Positions 8,460-16,868 of a stretch of DNA of 64,000 nucleotides are shown piece after piece. The stretch spans positions 1 to 64,000 of IMG/VR virus record IMGVR_UViG_3300035670_000147, one strand, 5' to 3'. Within the stretch, counting starts at the first letter, position 1, and every line of letters begins with the position of its first letter. A program made the translations under genes and the position numbers. The stretch is from a virus. Under the pieces are notes generated by a model, which was not told the DNA's origin, did not search any database, and saw nothing but the letters and a program-made list of their open reading frames with translations.

Positions 8460-10497
8460 GCGCCCCAGCAAATCGATTCTGGACGAGGACTATCTGCCGG
8501 CTGCTATCGTGAAGACCGCCGCGGAGAAGGTGCGGGCGCTCGACGAAGCCTTTGCCCCCGACTACACGCCGGAACAGTTAGAAAATCTCGGCGTGTACGA
8601 CGCGCTCTATCGGGGCCAAGGACCGCGCTTAGCCAGCCTCGGCGAATGGAAACCGGAGTGGGTGTCTGAGCACGACCCCAAGGGCTGGGCGCAGTGGTAC
8701 AAACGTTACACGGCCGGCCGCAGAATTCCCGACGAAGACGCCCGCCAGATCAAACGCTGGCTGAACTTTAAGTCACGCCACGGCGGGCCATTCAAAAAGA
8801 ACCCCACGGCTCGACGTGGCTGGGCGTTACGCAACTGGGCGATCGACCCGGCGAAACTCGTGACGCCCGAACAGGCCAACCGCGTCGCCGAGATGCTGGA
8901 CGAGTACAAGACCAAGGCGACGCAAAGATATCTTCAGGCGCGCGAGAAGCAGGCCGACCTGATTCCCGAACTCCGACTCCAAGAGCACCAGCAGCGCATT
9001 GCCGACCGCGCCTCGGAAGAAGACCCGCGGCTCTTGGTGTATCACGGCTTAGGCTCGGGAAAATCGCTCTCGGCTTTGGCTGCCGCAGAGGTTGCCAAGA
9101 AGAAACACGGCGATACCTATGGGATCGTGGTGCCGGCCAGCCTGCGCGGGAACTTTCAGAAAGAAGTGGCGAAATTTACCCGCAACTCAGACCCGGAGAT
9201 CATGAGTTATACGGGGCTGGGCATGGGGAAGAAATTTAAAACGCCGCCCGACACGTTGATCATGGACGAGGCTGCCCGCCTGCGCAATCCCCAAGCCGCC
9301 AGCACCCGGGCCGCCACCGAAGCCGCGCGCCAAGCCAAGCGCTTGCTCCTGCTCACCGGCACGCCGATCACAAACGAGCCGAGCGACTTAGCCAGCCTGT
9401 TGTCCATGCTGCACAACAAGCCGATTTCGCCCGACCAGTTCGACGAGAAATACGTGGGCTATAAAAAAGTCCGTCCGGGTTGGTTGGGCTGGCTCAAAGG
9501 CGTCAAGCCGGGTGAAAAGCCGCAGGTCAAAAACGAAGCCGAGTTGCGTGAGTTGCTCAAGGGCAAAGTCGACTATCAACCGAGCAAGACTCCAGAAGGC
9601 GTAAACGTCAATGAAGAAGTCGTGCGCGTTCCGTTGTCGCCGGCGCAGCAGAAAATTCAAAACGCCATCCGCACCAAAATTCCACCGGGCTTCTTGTGGA
9701 AACTCGATCAAGAGTTTCCGTTGTCGCGCGACGAACTGGCGAAACTTAATTCGTTCTTGACCGGGCTGCGCCAAGTGAGTTTAAGCACGCAGCCGTTTCG
9801 GAAAGATAAAGACGTGCTCAAGGCATTCGACCAGTCGAGCAAATTGCAGAAAGCCTATGCCGACCTGCAGCAAGTCTTACAGGAAGACCCGCGCAAGAAG
9901 GCGATTATCTATTCGAACTTCATTGATTCGGGCTTGAAACCGTATGCCGCCGCGCTGGAACGAGCCAAGGTGCCGTACGGTATTTTTCACGGCAGCATTC
10001 CGGTGAAAACCCGGCTGCAGGCGTTGAAAGATTACAACGAAGGGCGGCTGCGGGCGTTGTTATTGGGCCCCGCGGCGGCTGAGGGAATTAGCACGAAGGG
10101 CACGAGTTTAATTCAACTCTTGGACCCGCACTGGAACGAGTCGCGGTTGCAGCAAGCCCGGGGTCGCGGCCTGCGCTTTGACAGCCACGCCGGCCTGCCC
10201 GAAGACCTGAAAAACGTGCTCGTGCGCCGGTATCTCACGCAATCGGAAGAGCCGGGCCTTGTAGGAAAATATTTATTGGGCCGGCAACGGCAGCGCACCG
10301 GTGACGAAGTGCTGGAGCGCCTGACCGCCGAAAAAGAAGAGATTAACGAGGCATTTCGGCGCATTCTCCGCGAAGAGGGTGGTGCTCCCCCGCCCGAGGG
10401 CCCCAGCGTAAAGATATCAAGTATTCTGGACGACCCGCCGGAACCGCCGCTCAACCCTGCTGCAAAAGCATGGTTACAAGCGCAATTTGGTGCCTAA
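8449..10497 (+). CDS. SNF2-type superfamily 2 DNA helicase/translocase
   Basis: The protein has 682 residues. Both RecA-like halves of a superfamily 2 motor are present. Walker A is HGLGSGKS with Lys205; the Walker B/DExx box is IMDEAARLRNP with Asp273 and Glu274; motif III is LLTGTPITN. In the C-terminal half, KAIIYSNF and FHGSIP precede motif V/VI, which ends in QQARGRGLRF with Arg571 and Arg573. The first 180 residues are an unrecognised N-terminal extension. The layout matches phage SNF2-like helicases, which move on duplex DNA in an ATP-dependent way. Its place next to virion-type genes rather than a replication block is unusual. It is not a large terminase, because no nuclease domain follows. 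Confidence 0.88.
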   Translation: MTSRRPSKSILDEDYLPAAIVKTAAEKVRALDEAFAPDYTPEQLENLGVYDALYRGQGPRLASLGEWKPEWVSEHDPKGWAQWYKRYTAGRRIPDEDARQIKRWLNFKSRHGGPFKKNPTARRGWALRNWAIDPAKLVTPEQANRVAEMLDEYKTKATQRYLQAREKQADLIPELRLQEHQQRIADRASEEDPRLLVYHGLGSGKSLSALAAAEVAKKKHGDTYGIVVPASLRGNFQKEVAKFTRNSDPEIMSYTGLGMGKKFKTPPDTLIMDEAARLRNPQAASTRAATEAARQAKRLLLLTGTPITNEPSDLASLLSMLHNKPISPDQFDEKYVGYKKVRPGWLGWLKGVKPGEKPQVKNEAELRELLKGKVDYQPSKTPEGVNVNEEVVRVPLSPAQQKIQNAIRTKIPPGFLWKLDQEFPLSRDELAKLNSFLTGLRQVSLSTQPFRKDKDVLKAFDQSSKLQKAYADLQQVLQEDPRKKAIIYSNFIDSGLKPYAAALERAKVPYGIFHGSIPVKTRLQALKDYNEGRLRALLLGPAAAEGISTKGTSLIQLLDPHWNESRLQQARGRGLRFDSHAGLPEDLKNVLVRRYLTQSEEPGLVGKYLLGRQRQRTGDEVLERLTAEKEEINEAFRRILREEGGAPPPEGPSVKISSILDDPPEPPLNPAAKAWLQAQFGA

Positions 10498-10526
10498 AAA
10501 TAGCGTTCGTCGTGGCTTTCGCGGCC

Positions 10527-10535
10527 TGATACAAT
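10527..10535 (+). promoter_or_regulatory. Extended -10 promoter candidate
   Basis: TG-A-TACAAT matches the extended -10 element TGnTATAAT, 38 bp before the metallopeptidase start. No good -35 hexamer lies 17 bp upstream. The same TGATAnAATC string occurs before the gene at 25970. Confidence 0.3.
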
Positions 10536-10572
10536 CGTCTCATTGGCAAGGATGCCTTCTGGAGACGTGAGC

Positions 10573-10920
10573 ATGGCGGCTCGATTTAAACAGTACCAGT
10601 CTCTCTTGCGGATGCTTAAGAAGGAGTTGCCGGCTGCGTTTCCGGTCAGCGTCCGCCGCGTAAAACTTGCCCGCGTGGAAGGCCGGTGCTGGAAGCACGG
10701 CAAAAAGTTCCACATTCAGGTCGACAGCACGATCGACGAGCACCGGGCGATGGACACGCTTCTGCACGAATGGGCGCACGCCCGCGCGTGGAACCACCGG
10801 CTCGACGCCGCGACCACGGACGACGAATTCAATAAGTTAGCCCATGACGCGGCGTGGGGCGTGGCATTTGCAGAAATTTATTCACTGTATGAGCAGCGAT
10901 TCACCACGGCCAGCATGTAA
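10573..10920 (+). CDS. Small HExxH metallopeptidase-like protein
   Basis: The protein has 115 residues. ATG 10573 is preferred over the in-frame ATG 10543 because GGAG lies 9 bases before it. His65-Glu66-x-x-His69 (LLHEWAH) is the zinc-binding and catalytic motif, and His91 in AHDAAWG is the likely third ligand. This H-E-W-A-H plus H-x-x-x-W-G pattern recurs in small phage proteins annotated as putative metallopeptidases, related in layout to SprT-like proteases. The substrate is unknown. The gene stands between the helicase and a zinc ribbon gene. Confidence 0.7.
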   Translation: MAARFKQYQSLLRMLKKELPAAFPVSVRRVKLARVEGRCWKHGKKFHIQVDSTIDEHRAMDTLLHEWAHARAWNHRLDAATTDDEFNKLAHDAAWGVAFAEIYSLYEQRFTTASM

Positions 10921-11029
10921 ACCCTTAGCGCGCGAGGTGTTGTTATCCGCGGGAAAATGTTGCGGCAACGGCTGTGTAAACTGTCCGTATTGGCCGCGCC
11001 ATCATCGAGGCAGCACGGAGTATGTTACA

Positions 11030-11167
11030 ATGAAAACCTGCTGGGTATGTGGCGGCACACTGCTTGATATTCGCGGCAAATTGGTGTGCAATGCCTGTCG
11101 TACCGTGAACGAAACCTGCTGCGACGGCGGCCAGCAATGCCCCGCGACGCTAGAGAAAAAACAATGA
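11030..11167 (+). CDS. Small zinc-ribbon protein
   Basis: The protein has 45 residues from ATG 11030 (MKTCWVCGGTLLDIRGKL). Two C-x-x-C pairs (C-W-V-C and C-N-A-C) separated by about 15 residues form a zinc ribbon, and a further Cys-Cys pair and Cys follow. Very similar short zinc ribbons occur in T4-like and other large phages without known function. The stop codon overlaps the start of the next gene (ATGA), implying translational coupling. Confidence 0.65.
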   Translation: MKTCWVCGGTLLDIRGKLVCNACRTVNETCCDGGQQCPATLEKKQ

Positions 11168-11832
11168 ACGCAAAACAATTTGGCCTGTTGTTGCGCCAAA
11201 AAATTGCCGCGGCCCCGCCGGACAACGTCGTGCCGCCGAATTCGCCGGCCACCCGCGATCCAGACTGGCAGGCTATCCGGACTAATTTGGCAAATGCCAA
11301 CCTACCGGCGGCGGCGTGGCAGCACGCCGGGTTACCGGCGATGACGGCAGAGCAATTGAACAATGCCAGCACGCGCGACATCTGGCACGTCAGCCAGCAA
11401 CTGGCGAAAGCCCCGCGGGCTACCTATCGGCGCGGCAGCGACCCGCGACAAGTTAACGCGTTTAACGCGCTCAGAGGCAAATCCATCGGTCTTGGCAAAC
11501 AATACAGCCCCGTGTTTGCGGGAGAGGGGAAGCCGGGCTACAAGCCGCCGCTGTCGTCTATCCCCGGCTTACCGCCACCCGCGGCAGCCGCGCCTCAACA
11601 GCGACAACCGCCAGCGCCCGCTCCTGTTCCGCCGCAGCCGCCTCGTGTTCCCGCGCCGCCGCCGCCTCCTCGCCGCCAGCCGCCGCAGCACGCCGTACCC
11701 GGCTTTCAGGTGGGACAGCCGGTTCCCGCTGGGCACGTACTGAACGACCAAAATATTTTAGTGCGAGACGTAACAAAGCAGCGGCCTCCGGCGCAAGCCG
11801 TGCCCCGGTTGCCCGCGCCGCCCCGCCAGTAA
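11164..11832 (+). CDS. Pro-rich protein with N-terminal FG motif
   Basis: The protein has 222 residues, starting at the ATGA overlap with the zinc ribbon gene. The N-terminus (NAKQFGLLLRQKIA) is a variant of the F-G motif found in the 2626-3921 cluster. The second half is very Pro/Ala-rich and disordered-looking, with Pro runs such as APPPPPRRQPP. A short conserved-looking region at residues 40-95 is Arg/Ala-rich. A virion association is inferred from the shared motif and the neighbouring genes. No function is known. Confidence 0.55.
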   Translation: MNAKQFGLLLRQKIAAAPPDNVVPPNSPATRDPDWQAIRTNLANANLPAAAWQHAGLPAMTAEQLNNASTRDIWHVSQQLAKAPRATYRRGSDPRQVNAFNALRGKSIGLGKQYSPVFAGEGKPGYKPPLSSIPGLPPPAAAAPQQRQPPAPAPVPPQPPRVPAPPPPPRRQPPQHAVPGFQVGQPVPAGHVLNDQNILVRDVTKQRPPAQAVPRLPAPPRQ

Positions 11833-11841
11833 GAAAGGCTG

Positions 11842-13947
11842 ATGATGACACTTCCGCGCAACTTTCGTGCGACGCTGAACAAGTATGCGTTTAACGTGAA
11901 GACGCCGGCGGGCGGAAAACCGCCGGCAGCCTCGGCTCCTGCTGCGGCGCCCTCTTCCGTCCCGAAAGGACTGACGGAGCAGGCGCAGGACTTCTGGGCG
12001 AGCCCGGCCGCGAAAGGCGCAACCCCGAAACCGGCAAAACTCTTAGAGCCTGCCGGCCCGTCGATCGGTGCGGGCCCGAAGCCCGTCGGCAACAATGTTA
12101 TTTTTGCGAATCAAAACGCAGCCGCCCAGACCCCGCAACCAGCCGCCGCGGCACCCGCGGGTCGTGGCGGCGGCGCCGCATTACCGTCGCATCTGCGTAA
12201 TACGTCCCCGCGAAGCGCCCCGCCGCCGCAAGCAGCGCCGCGTGTGCCCGGCACTTATCGCGAAGGCGAGACGCCGGCCAGCCACACGGGTCTCGGCTCT
12301 TATGTTGACGTGTTAGATCGGTGGTACAACCCGTGGACGACGCAGACCGGCTCAGAGCGTGGCGAAGAAAGTTTGAAAGGCTGGGGCCAGACGGCCATGG
12401 GAGTCGCGGGTGGCGCAGCCGCTACGGCCGCGGCTGTTCCCGTGGCCGCCGCCGCGGGTATGACGGCAGCCGGTGGCGGGGCGATGACGGCCGGCGGAAC
12501 GGCGACTACGATCGGGTCGCAGGCTGTGCTCCCCGCAGCCATAGAAGGGGCGCGGCAATTAACGGAACCCACTACGCCGCCGGCACCCTCTCCTGAACAG
12601 GCCGCGCCGCAAACGCAACAAACGCAGCAAACGCAGCAAACGCAACCGGGCGCGCAGCCGGCGCCCGACGCAGCAACAGCGGCGAAGCCGGCAGCACCAA
12701 TGACGCCCGAGCAAAAGCAGCAGGCGAACACGGACGTCATGGCGAAGTTAAACAGCGACATGCCCGACGCCGAGAAGAAGCAACTGGCGCAGCAGCACGT
12801 GCAGCAGATGCTTGACAGCAATCCGGAAATGAAACAAGGCATGGCTGATTTGCACGCCGGCAAAGACACGCCGCAAGCCAAAGCGTTTCAGGCAGAAGTT
12901 GATAAAGCCGGAAACGCGTATATCCGGGAAGAGTTTGCCAAGTTACGGCAGCAGAATCCGGGTGCCGGGCCGCAAGAACAAGGCGGCATGTTAAACAGCG
13001 TGATGCAGGGTTGGCAAAACATGCCCGAGCCGATGAAGTGGATGATGGGCATTGGCTTGGGCGGCGGTCTTCTGGGCGTGCTTGGGAGCATGTTCGGTGG
13101 TGGCGGGGGCATGGGTATGTTGGGGCTGTTAGGTTTAGGCGCCGCGGGCTTAGCCGGCGCGGCCGGCGGCATGTTCGGTTCGGGCGCGCAAGACGCGTTG
13201 GGCGGCATGGTCGGCCAACTGGGGCAAGCAACCGGCATGATTCCAAAAGACATGGACTTGTCGGCATTGAAGGGGGAAGACGCTGTGCAGCGCGCGACAG
13301 CGGACGCTTCTGGCGGCGGTATTTGGGGCGGCATCAAAGCGTACTTCAACCCCGAAGGCGAGGCGAAGAACGTGCAAGGCAAACTCGATCAGGCCAACCA
13401 ATTGGAGCGCCTGATGATGGTGCCCGAAGGCATGCGCTCGGGCTTGATGCGGCAGATCAGCCCGAACTCGTCGCCGGAAGAAATTCAGCAAATGTTAAAT
13501 AACGCCAAACAAATGCATGGCGCAATGAACGATCCAAAACATCAACTCGGGCAGCAGATGCAGAAGGGGCGCGCGTTTGTGAGCGACCCGACGAAGTACG
13601 TGAACGACGCCGCGTCCGAATATTACAACCCGGCGAAGTGGGATGTGATGCCGTGGAATTGGGGCGGCAAGACAAGTGCCGACCGCGGCGCGCTCCTCGC
13701 GAAACATTGGGCGAAAGAAGCACGCTGCTGGAAGGGTTACGAGCCTGTACCGGGCAAGGCGCCATATAGCGAAAACTCGTGCCGCCCGATCGGCAGCAAG
13801 AAGAAGAAAAAGAAGACCGAGAAAGCCGAGAAGCGCGCGGAAGAAATTATTGACGAGTGGCTGAAAAAATATCGGGCTCGCGGCCAAAAGGGGCGCTGGG
13901 TTAACACCCGCCGCGGCAGCAAAACCGAACTTAAAATGGCGCACTAA
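11842..13947 (+). CDS. Large Ala/Gly/Pro/Gln-rich protein with C-terminal CW-GY motif domain
   Basis: The protein has 701 residues; ATG 11845 is an alternative start. It is low-complexity at the N-terminus, with hydrophobic Gly/Ala segments at about residues 180-225 and 400-450 that could insert in membranes. A Thr/Gln repeat occurs near residue 255, and a charged helical region spans about 285-375. About residues 627-645 contain C-W-x-G-Y-x-P-V-P-G-K-x-P-Y-S-x-x-S-C, the same motif as in the first large protein of the window, again followed by a Lys run. The very C-terminus is basic (G-R-W-V-N-T-R-R-G). This looks like a virion-packaged protein; that is inference. Confidence 0.6.
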   Translation: MMTLPRNFRATLNKYAFNVKTPAGGKPPAASAPAAAPSSVPKGLTEQAQDFWASPAAKGATPKPAKLLEPAGPSIGAGPKPVGNNVIFANQNAAAQTPQPAAAAPAGRGGGAALPSHLRNTSPRSAPPPQAAPRVPGTYREGETPASHTGLGSYVDVLDRWYNPWTTQTGSERGEESLKGWGQTAMGVAGGAAATAAAVPVAAAAGMTAAGGGAMTAGGTATTIGSQAVLPAAIEGARQLTEPTTPPAPSPEQAAPQTQQTQQTQQTQPGAQPAPDAATAAKPAAPMTPEQKQQANTDVMAKLNSDMPDAEKKQLAQQHVQQMLDSNPEMKQGMADLHAGKDTPQAKAFQAEVDKAGNAYIREEFAKLRQQNPGAGPQEQGGMLNSVMQGWQNMPEPMKWMMGIGLGGGLLGVLGSMFGGGGGMGMLGLLGLGAAGLAGAAGGMFGSGAQDALGGMVGQLGQATGMIPKDMDLSALKGEDAVQRATADASGGGIWGGIKAYFNPEGEAKNVQGKLDQANQLERLMMVPEGMRSGLMRQISPNSSPEEIQQMLNNAKQMHGAMNDPKHQLGQQMQKGRAFVSDPTKYVNDAASEYYNPAKWDVMPWNWGGKTSADRGALLAKHWAKEARCWKGYEPVPGKAPYSENSCRPIGSKKKKKKTEKAEKRAEEIIDEWLKKYRARGQKGRWVNTRRGSKTELKMAH

Positions 13948-13961
13948 CAGCGAAAATGCTG

Positions 13962-13990
13962 TTTACAGACCCGCGCAGACCCGCTACAGT
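13962..13990 (+). promoter_or_regulatory. Sigma70-like promoter before the glycosyltransferase gene
   Basis: TTTACA (13962-13967) and TACAGT (13985-13990) are spaced by 17 bp, matching the -35/-10 layout (5 of 6 and 4 of 6 consensus bases). Transcription would start near 13997, just before the AGGAG of the gene at 14017. A 6-bp hairpin (AACAGC/GCTGTT) lies directly upstream. Confidence 0.45.
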
Positions 13991-14016
13991 ACTAACTCCC
14001 TCGCAGGAGTTGTCCC

Positions 14017-14916
14017 TTGAAGCGGGTCTTGTTTTTTATTGAGAACAACTGGGTCTTCGGAAAGATATTCAATGAACTCTCCAAGCACATTTACCCACTC
14101 TACGATTGCGACATATTCGATTGGGGCAAGGTCCAAGAAAAAGAAAACACGGACCGGATGCAGCAAAAGTACGATTTATTCTTCTCCACACCCGTGGGAT
14201 GTTTTTTCCTGCACGACACCTACGGAATCCCGCTGGAACGATGCTATGGTCACGCCCACAGTGACTTTGACATCGTGGACGCCCGCAGACGATTTCCGCC
14301 CGAATACTTCGACCGACTGCGCGGCTATGGCGTAGTGTCGTCGCCCCTGCGTTATGTTTCTTTTTCGCACGGCGTTCGTCGCGTGCCCGCAGTGTTACCC
14401 GCCGGCGTAACGTGCGCAAACTATCAACGGACGCCGCCTGCAAAAATAGCGCGGCTGGGTTACTTCGGGCGGATGACGCGCAAAGACGGCAATTTTGATA
14501 TCAAACGCGGTTATCTCGCCCAGACTGTCGCAGAAAAAACACAACTTGAATTCTGGAACCGCGAGCACGTGCCGTTCTTCGTCGCCGACCGGCTGTATCA
14601 CGAAGTTGATCTAGTTATGTTTTGTTCGCTCGTTGAAGGCAATCCGTACGTGGCGATCGAAGCCTGTGCCGCCGGAATTCCGACGCTCGGAACCGCTGCG
14701 GGTATTTTTCCTGACATCGCCAATATGGGCGCCGGAATTTTACTTCCCATGGAAGAAGATGCTTTCGTTGCTAGCGCCGTAAAAACAATTTCGACTTTAC
14801 AAAACGAGCCGGCGCTGTACGCTCGTATGTGTGAAAACGCCGCAGAGGTCGGCAAGACGTTCGATTGGTCCGTCATTAAAAACACGTGGATCGCTGAGTT
14901 TCAGCGCGTGACATAA
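14017..14916 (+). CDS. GT-B fold glycosyltransferase (family 4-like)
   Basis: The protein has 299 residues. The start is TTG 14017, with AGGAG 8 bases upstream; no ATG fits the conserved N-terminus. The second half has the hallmarks of GT4-type transferases. EGNPYVAIEACAAG carries the paired glutamates that bind the nucleotide-sugar phosphates and is followed by G-I-P-T-L-G-T. An LGYFGRMTRKDG segment marks the start of the C-terminal domain. The N-terminal domain is shorter than in typical cellular enzymes. It may glycosylate phage DNA, virion proteins or host surface molecules; the acceptor cannot be told. An FkbM methyltransferase gene lies 1.4 kb downstream. Confidence 0.72.
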   Translation: MKRVLFFIENNWVFGKIFNELSKHIYPLYDCDIFDWGKVQEKENTDRMQQKYDLFFSTPVGCFFLHDTYGIPLERCYGHAHSDFDIVDARRRFPPEYFDRLRGYGVVSSPLRYVSFSHGVRRVPAVLPAGVTCANYQRTPPAKIARLGYFGRMTRKDGNFDIKRGYLAQTVAEKTQLEFWNREHVPFFVADRLYHEVDLVMFCSLVEGNPYVAIEACAAGIPTLGTAAGIFPDIANMGAGILLPMEEDAFVASAVKTISTLQNEPALYARMCENAAEVGKTFDWSVIKNTWIAEFQRVT

Positions 14917-14955
14917 ACGCCCCGCGCACGGATGCCCCAACGCGAAAGGATTCGC

Positions 14956-15591
14956 ATGGCCCAAAAACTAATAGAGATCGTCCCGACGAAACGCCAGATT
15001 CAACGCGCCCGCGACCGTGAAGAGGAAATGACCGCGCTGTTTACGGCACGCTACGGACGCAGCCACTTGAACAACTCGATTCTTGAAGGCGAAGGCATGT
15101 TCGCCGGCTTATTGGGTGAAGACCTGTTTCGCGATTATTACGGGTTTGTCCGGTCTTCTGGCGAAGCCATCTTTCATTACGACCTGCTAGACTCGGTGAT
15201 TCTCGGGAAGATCGAGGTCAAAACCAAACGTTGCACGTCGGCGCCCAAGGAGCATTACAACTGCTCGATCGCGGCGAGCAACGCCGAGCAGCAGTGCAAT
15301 TACTACGCTTTTGTTCGCGTGCTCAATGATTTCTCGCGCGCGTGGATTCTGGGTTTAATGCCCAAAGACGATTTTTTTGAAAAAGCGCTGTTCTTCAAGC
15401 GCGGCCAGACTGATCCGGCTGGTTTTGGTGGCTGGCGGTTTAAGTGGGACTGCTTCAACCTGCCGATTAAAGATTTATTGGCCCCGCCGCTAGTCACCCG
15501 CGGCTTTGACGATTATGATTATCGCCCGGCGCGGCATCCAGAGTTCACCCCCGAAATTGAAACTCGTAACCCCGAGGAGTTTGAAGCATGA
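14956..15591 (+). CDS. Putative PD-(D/E)xK-type nuclease
   Basis: The protein has 211 residues. ATG 14956 is preceded by GAAAGGA at a good distance; the in-frame ATG 14932 is less likely. A conserved Glu in GLLGEDLF, an Asp in HYDLLDS and an E-V-K-T-K strand (IEVKTKR) form the order expected of a restriction-endonuclease-like core. After the core, a segment resembling the partner strands (YYAFVRV, RAWILGLM) follows. Such proteins in phages include DNA-degrading and Holliday-junction enzymes, but no closer family is clear. It overlaps the next gene by 4 bp (ATGA). Confidence 0.55.
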   Translation: MAQKLIEIVPTKRQIQRARDREEEMTALFTARYGRSHLNNSILEGEGMFAGLLGEDLFRDYYGFVRSSGEAIFHYDLLDSVILGKIEVKTKRCTSAPKEHYNCSIAASNAEQQCNYYAFVRVLNDFSRAWILGLMPKDDFFEKALFFKRGQTDPAGFGGWRFKWDCFNLPIKDLLAPPLVTRGFDDYDYRPARHPEFTPEIETRNPEEFEA

Positions 15592-16130
15592 CATTATCTG
15601 ATTCCGGCCCGAAAGGCCCGCTCGGCGAACCGGGCCTGACGCTGCAGTCGTTTCTGGAGTTCATGAACAATGACCTGCAGAACGAGTGGACGCATTTAAA
15701 GTTTTATTTGTACCACTCGGCGCTGATTGCGGGGCTGCACTCCGCCGAGTACCGCGAGTTCTTTACTGACGCGGCCAAGGGCGAAATGGAGCATGTGCAA
15801 GCGTTCATGGACCGGCTGCTGGGGCTGAACTACTCCAACCCGACGCAGACATCGGCCGCGTTTTCAACGTTCTCGCACCCCGCGGACGCGATTACGCACG
15901 CCATCGAGTTAGAAATGCATGTTGTTGAAAACTACATTCAGCGATTGAAGCAGTTGGAGCATCTTTCTGCGGCCCACCCGGTAACCGCCCGGTATTTAAC
16001 TGTGTTCTATGAAGATCAACTCAAGGACAGTTACGAGGACTGCGAGCGGATGCGCCGGATTATGTCGGACGACCTGCGGCAGATTTTGCGCAACACCCGG
16101 CACGACCCGCACAAGTTTTTAGCCAAGTAA
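15588..16130 (+). CDS. Bacterioferritin-like (ferritin superfamily) protein
   Basis: The protein has 180 residues and begins in the ATGA overlap with the nuclease gene. It shows the four-helix iron-site pattern of bacterioferritin. NEWTHLKFYLYHS gives Glu33 (family NELxAINQYFLH); GEMEHVQ gives Glu66 and His69; AIELE gives Glu107; YEDQLKD gives an acidic residue at 142/143. The His that normally follows by three residues is absent, so the dinuclear site may be incomplete. About 20 extra N-terminal residues precede helix A. It could store or oxidise iron, protect DNA, or use the fold for another purpose. Ferritin-like genes are not common in phages. Confidence 0.7.
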   Translation: MTLSDSGPKGPLGEPGLTLQSFLEFMNNDLQNEWTHLKFYLYHSALIAGLHSAEYREFFTDAAKGEMEHVQAFMDRLLGLNYSNPTQTSAAFSTFSHPADAITHAIELEMHVVENYIQRLKQLEHLSAAHPVTARYLTVFYEDQLKDSYEDCERMRRIMSDDLRQILRNTRHDPHKFLAK

Positions 16131-16134
16131 TGTC

Positions 16135-16227
16135 ATGACGGAGATACTGTGGTGTGTTGCGGTCGCATTGATGCTGCACTTGCTTACTCGCGCCGGCGGC
16201 AACACGACGGACACGGGGCCAAGGTGA
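16135..16227 (+). CDS. 30-residue hydrophobic peptide (uncertain)
   Basis: ATG 16135 opens a 30-codon frame (MTEILWCVAVALMLHLL...) with one short hydrophobic stretch. It ends exactly one base before the tRNA gene. No good ribosome binding site is seen. It may be a micro-protein or simply the leader to the tRNA. Confidence 0.25.
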   Translation: MTEILWCVAVALMLHLLTRAGGNTTDTGPR

Positions 16228-16299
16228 TGCCCGGTAGCACAATGGTAGTGCACGGCACTGTTAATGCTGGGGTTGTAAGTTCGAGTCTTACCCGGGCAG
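16228..16299 (+). tRNA. tRNA-Asn (anticodon GTT)
   Basis: The 72-nt sequence folds as a complete cloverleaf. The acceptor stem TGCCCGG/CCGGGCA has seven perfect pairs. The D stem is GCAC/GTGC with loop AATGGTA. The anticodon stem is CGGCA/TGCTG with loop CTGTTAA, giving anticodon GTT. The variable loop is five bases. The T stem is GTAAG/CTTAC with loop TTCGAGT. The discriminator is G, normal for Asn. CCA is not encoded. It is the only tRNA found in the window. Confidence 0.93.
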
Positions 16300-16307
16300 T
16301 TTGAGCG

Positions 16308-16853
16308 ATGATTGTTGAGATCGGCACCTGCGACTTCGAAACCCAAGCCGGAGTTGCCGACGGATTGTTTATCGAACCGGTCAAGTATTATTTCGACCGG
16401 CTCCCGCCGTGCCGCAAAGAAAATGTGGCGGTATCCAACTACACCGGCGAAATTGATATCTATTACGTGGACCCCGACGAGATCGCCGCCCGGGGGCTCG
16501 ATACGTGGCTCCGCGGCTGCAACTCAGTGGTTCGGCCACACATGCAGCACGCCCGCCTGCCGCCGGAAATCGTACGAAAAGATACGGTGCCGGTTGTGCG
16601 GATCAAATCACTGCTCGATAAATACGAAATTACCGAGATTGACACATTAAAAATCGACACCGAGGGGCACGACGCGATAATTTTGAACGATTTTTTAAGT
16701 ACGACCAGCATCCGCCCGCGGGAAATTATGTTTGAAAATAACGGGCTTGTTCCGCGCGCAGACATTAAATTGCTGGCAACGCGCTTGCAAACTTTGGGTT
16801 ATGCTGTCACGATTACGGATGGCGCCGGGTACGCCCTGCGGCCTAGTACTTAA
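16308..16853 (+). CDS. FkbM-family methyltransferase
   Basis: The protein has 181 residues and starts 8 bp after the tRNA. The diagnostic FkbM stretch (TLKIDTEGHDAIILNDF) is present at about residues 115-131, corresponding to the SAM-domain strand with Asp and E-G-H. The N-terminal V-E-I-G-T-C-D-F-E-T resembles the SAM-binding G-x-x-x-G strand, although the glycines are reduced. The protein is shorter than most FkbM enzymes. Family members O-methylate sugars or small molecules, which fits the glycosyltransferase encoded upstream; the acceptor is unknown. Confidence 0.7.
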   Translation: MIVEIGTCDFETQAGVADGLFIEPVKYYFDRLPPCRKENVAVSNYTGEIDIYYVDPDEIAARGLDTWLRGCNSVVRPHMQHARLPPEIVRKDTVPVVRIKSLLDKYEITEIDTLKIDTEGHDAIILNDFLSTTSIRPREIMFENNGLVPRADIKLLATRLQTLGYAVTITDGAGYALRPST

Positions 16854-16868
16854 TACAGGAGACGCGCA

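Noticed and set aside
8449-10497. Large terminase subunit
   Set aside because: The motifs are those of SNF2-type helicases with two RecA domains; there is no terminase nuclease domain.
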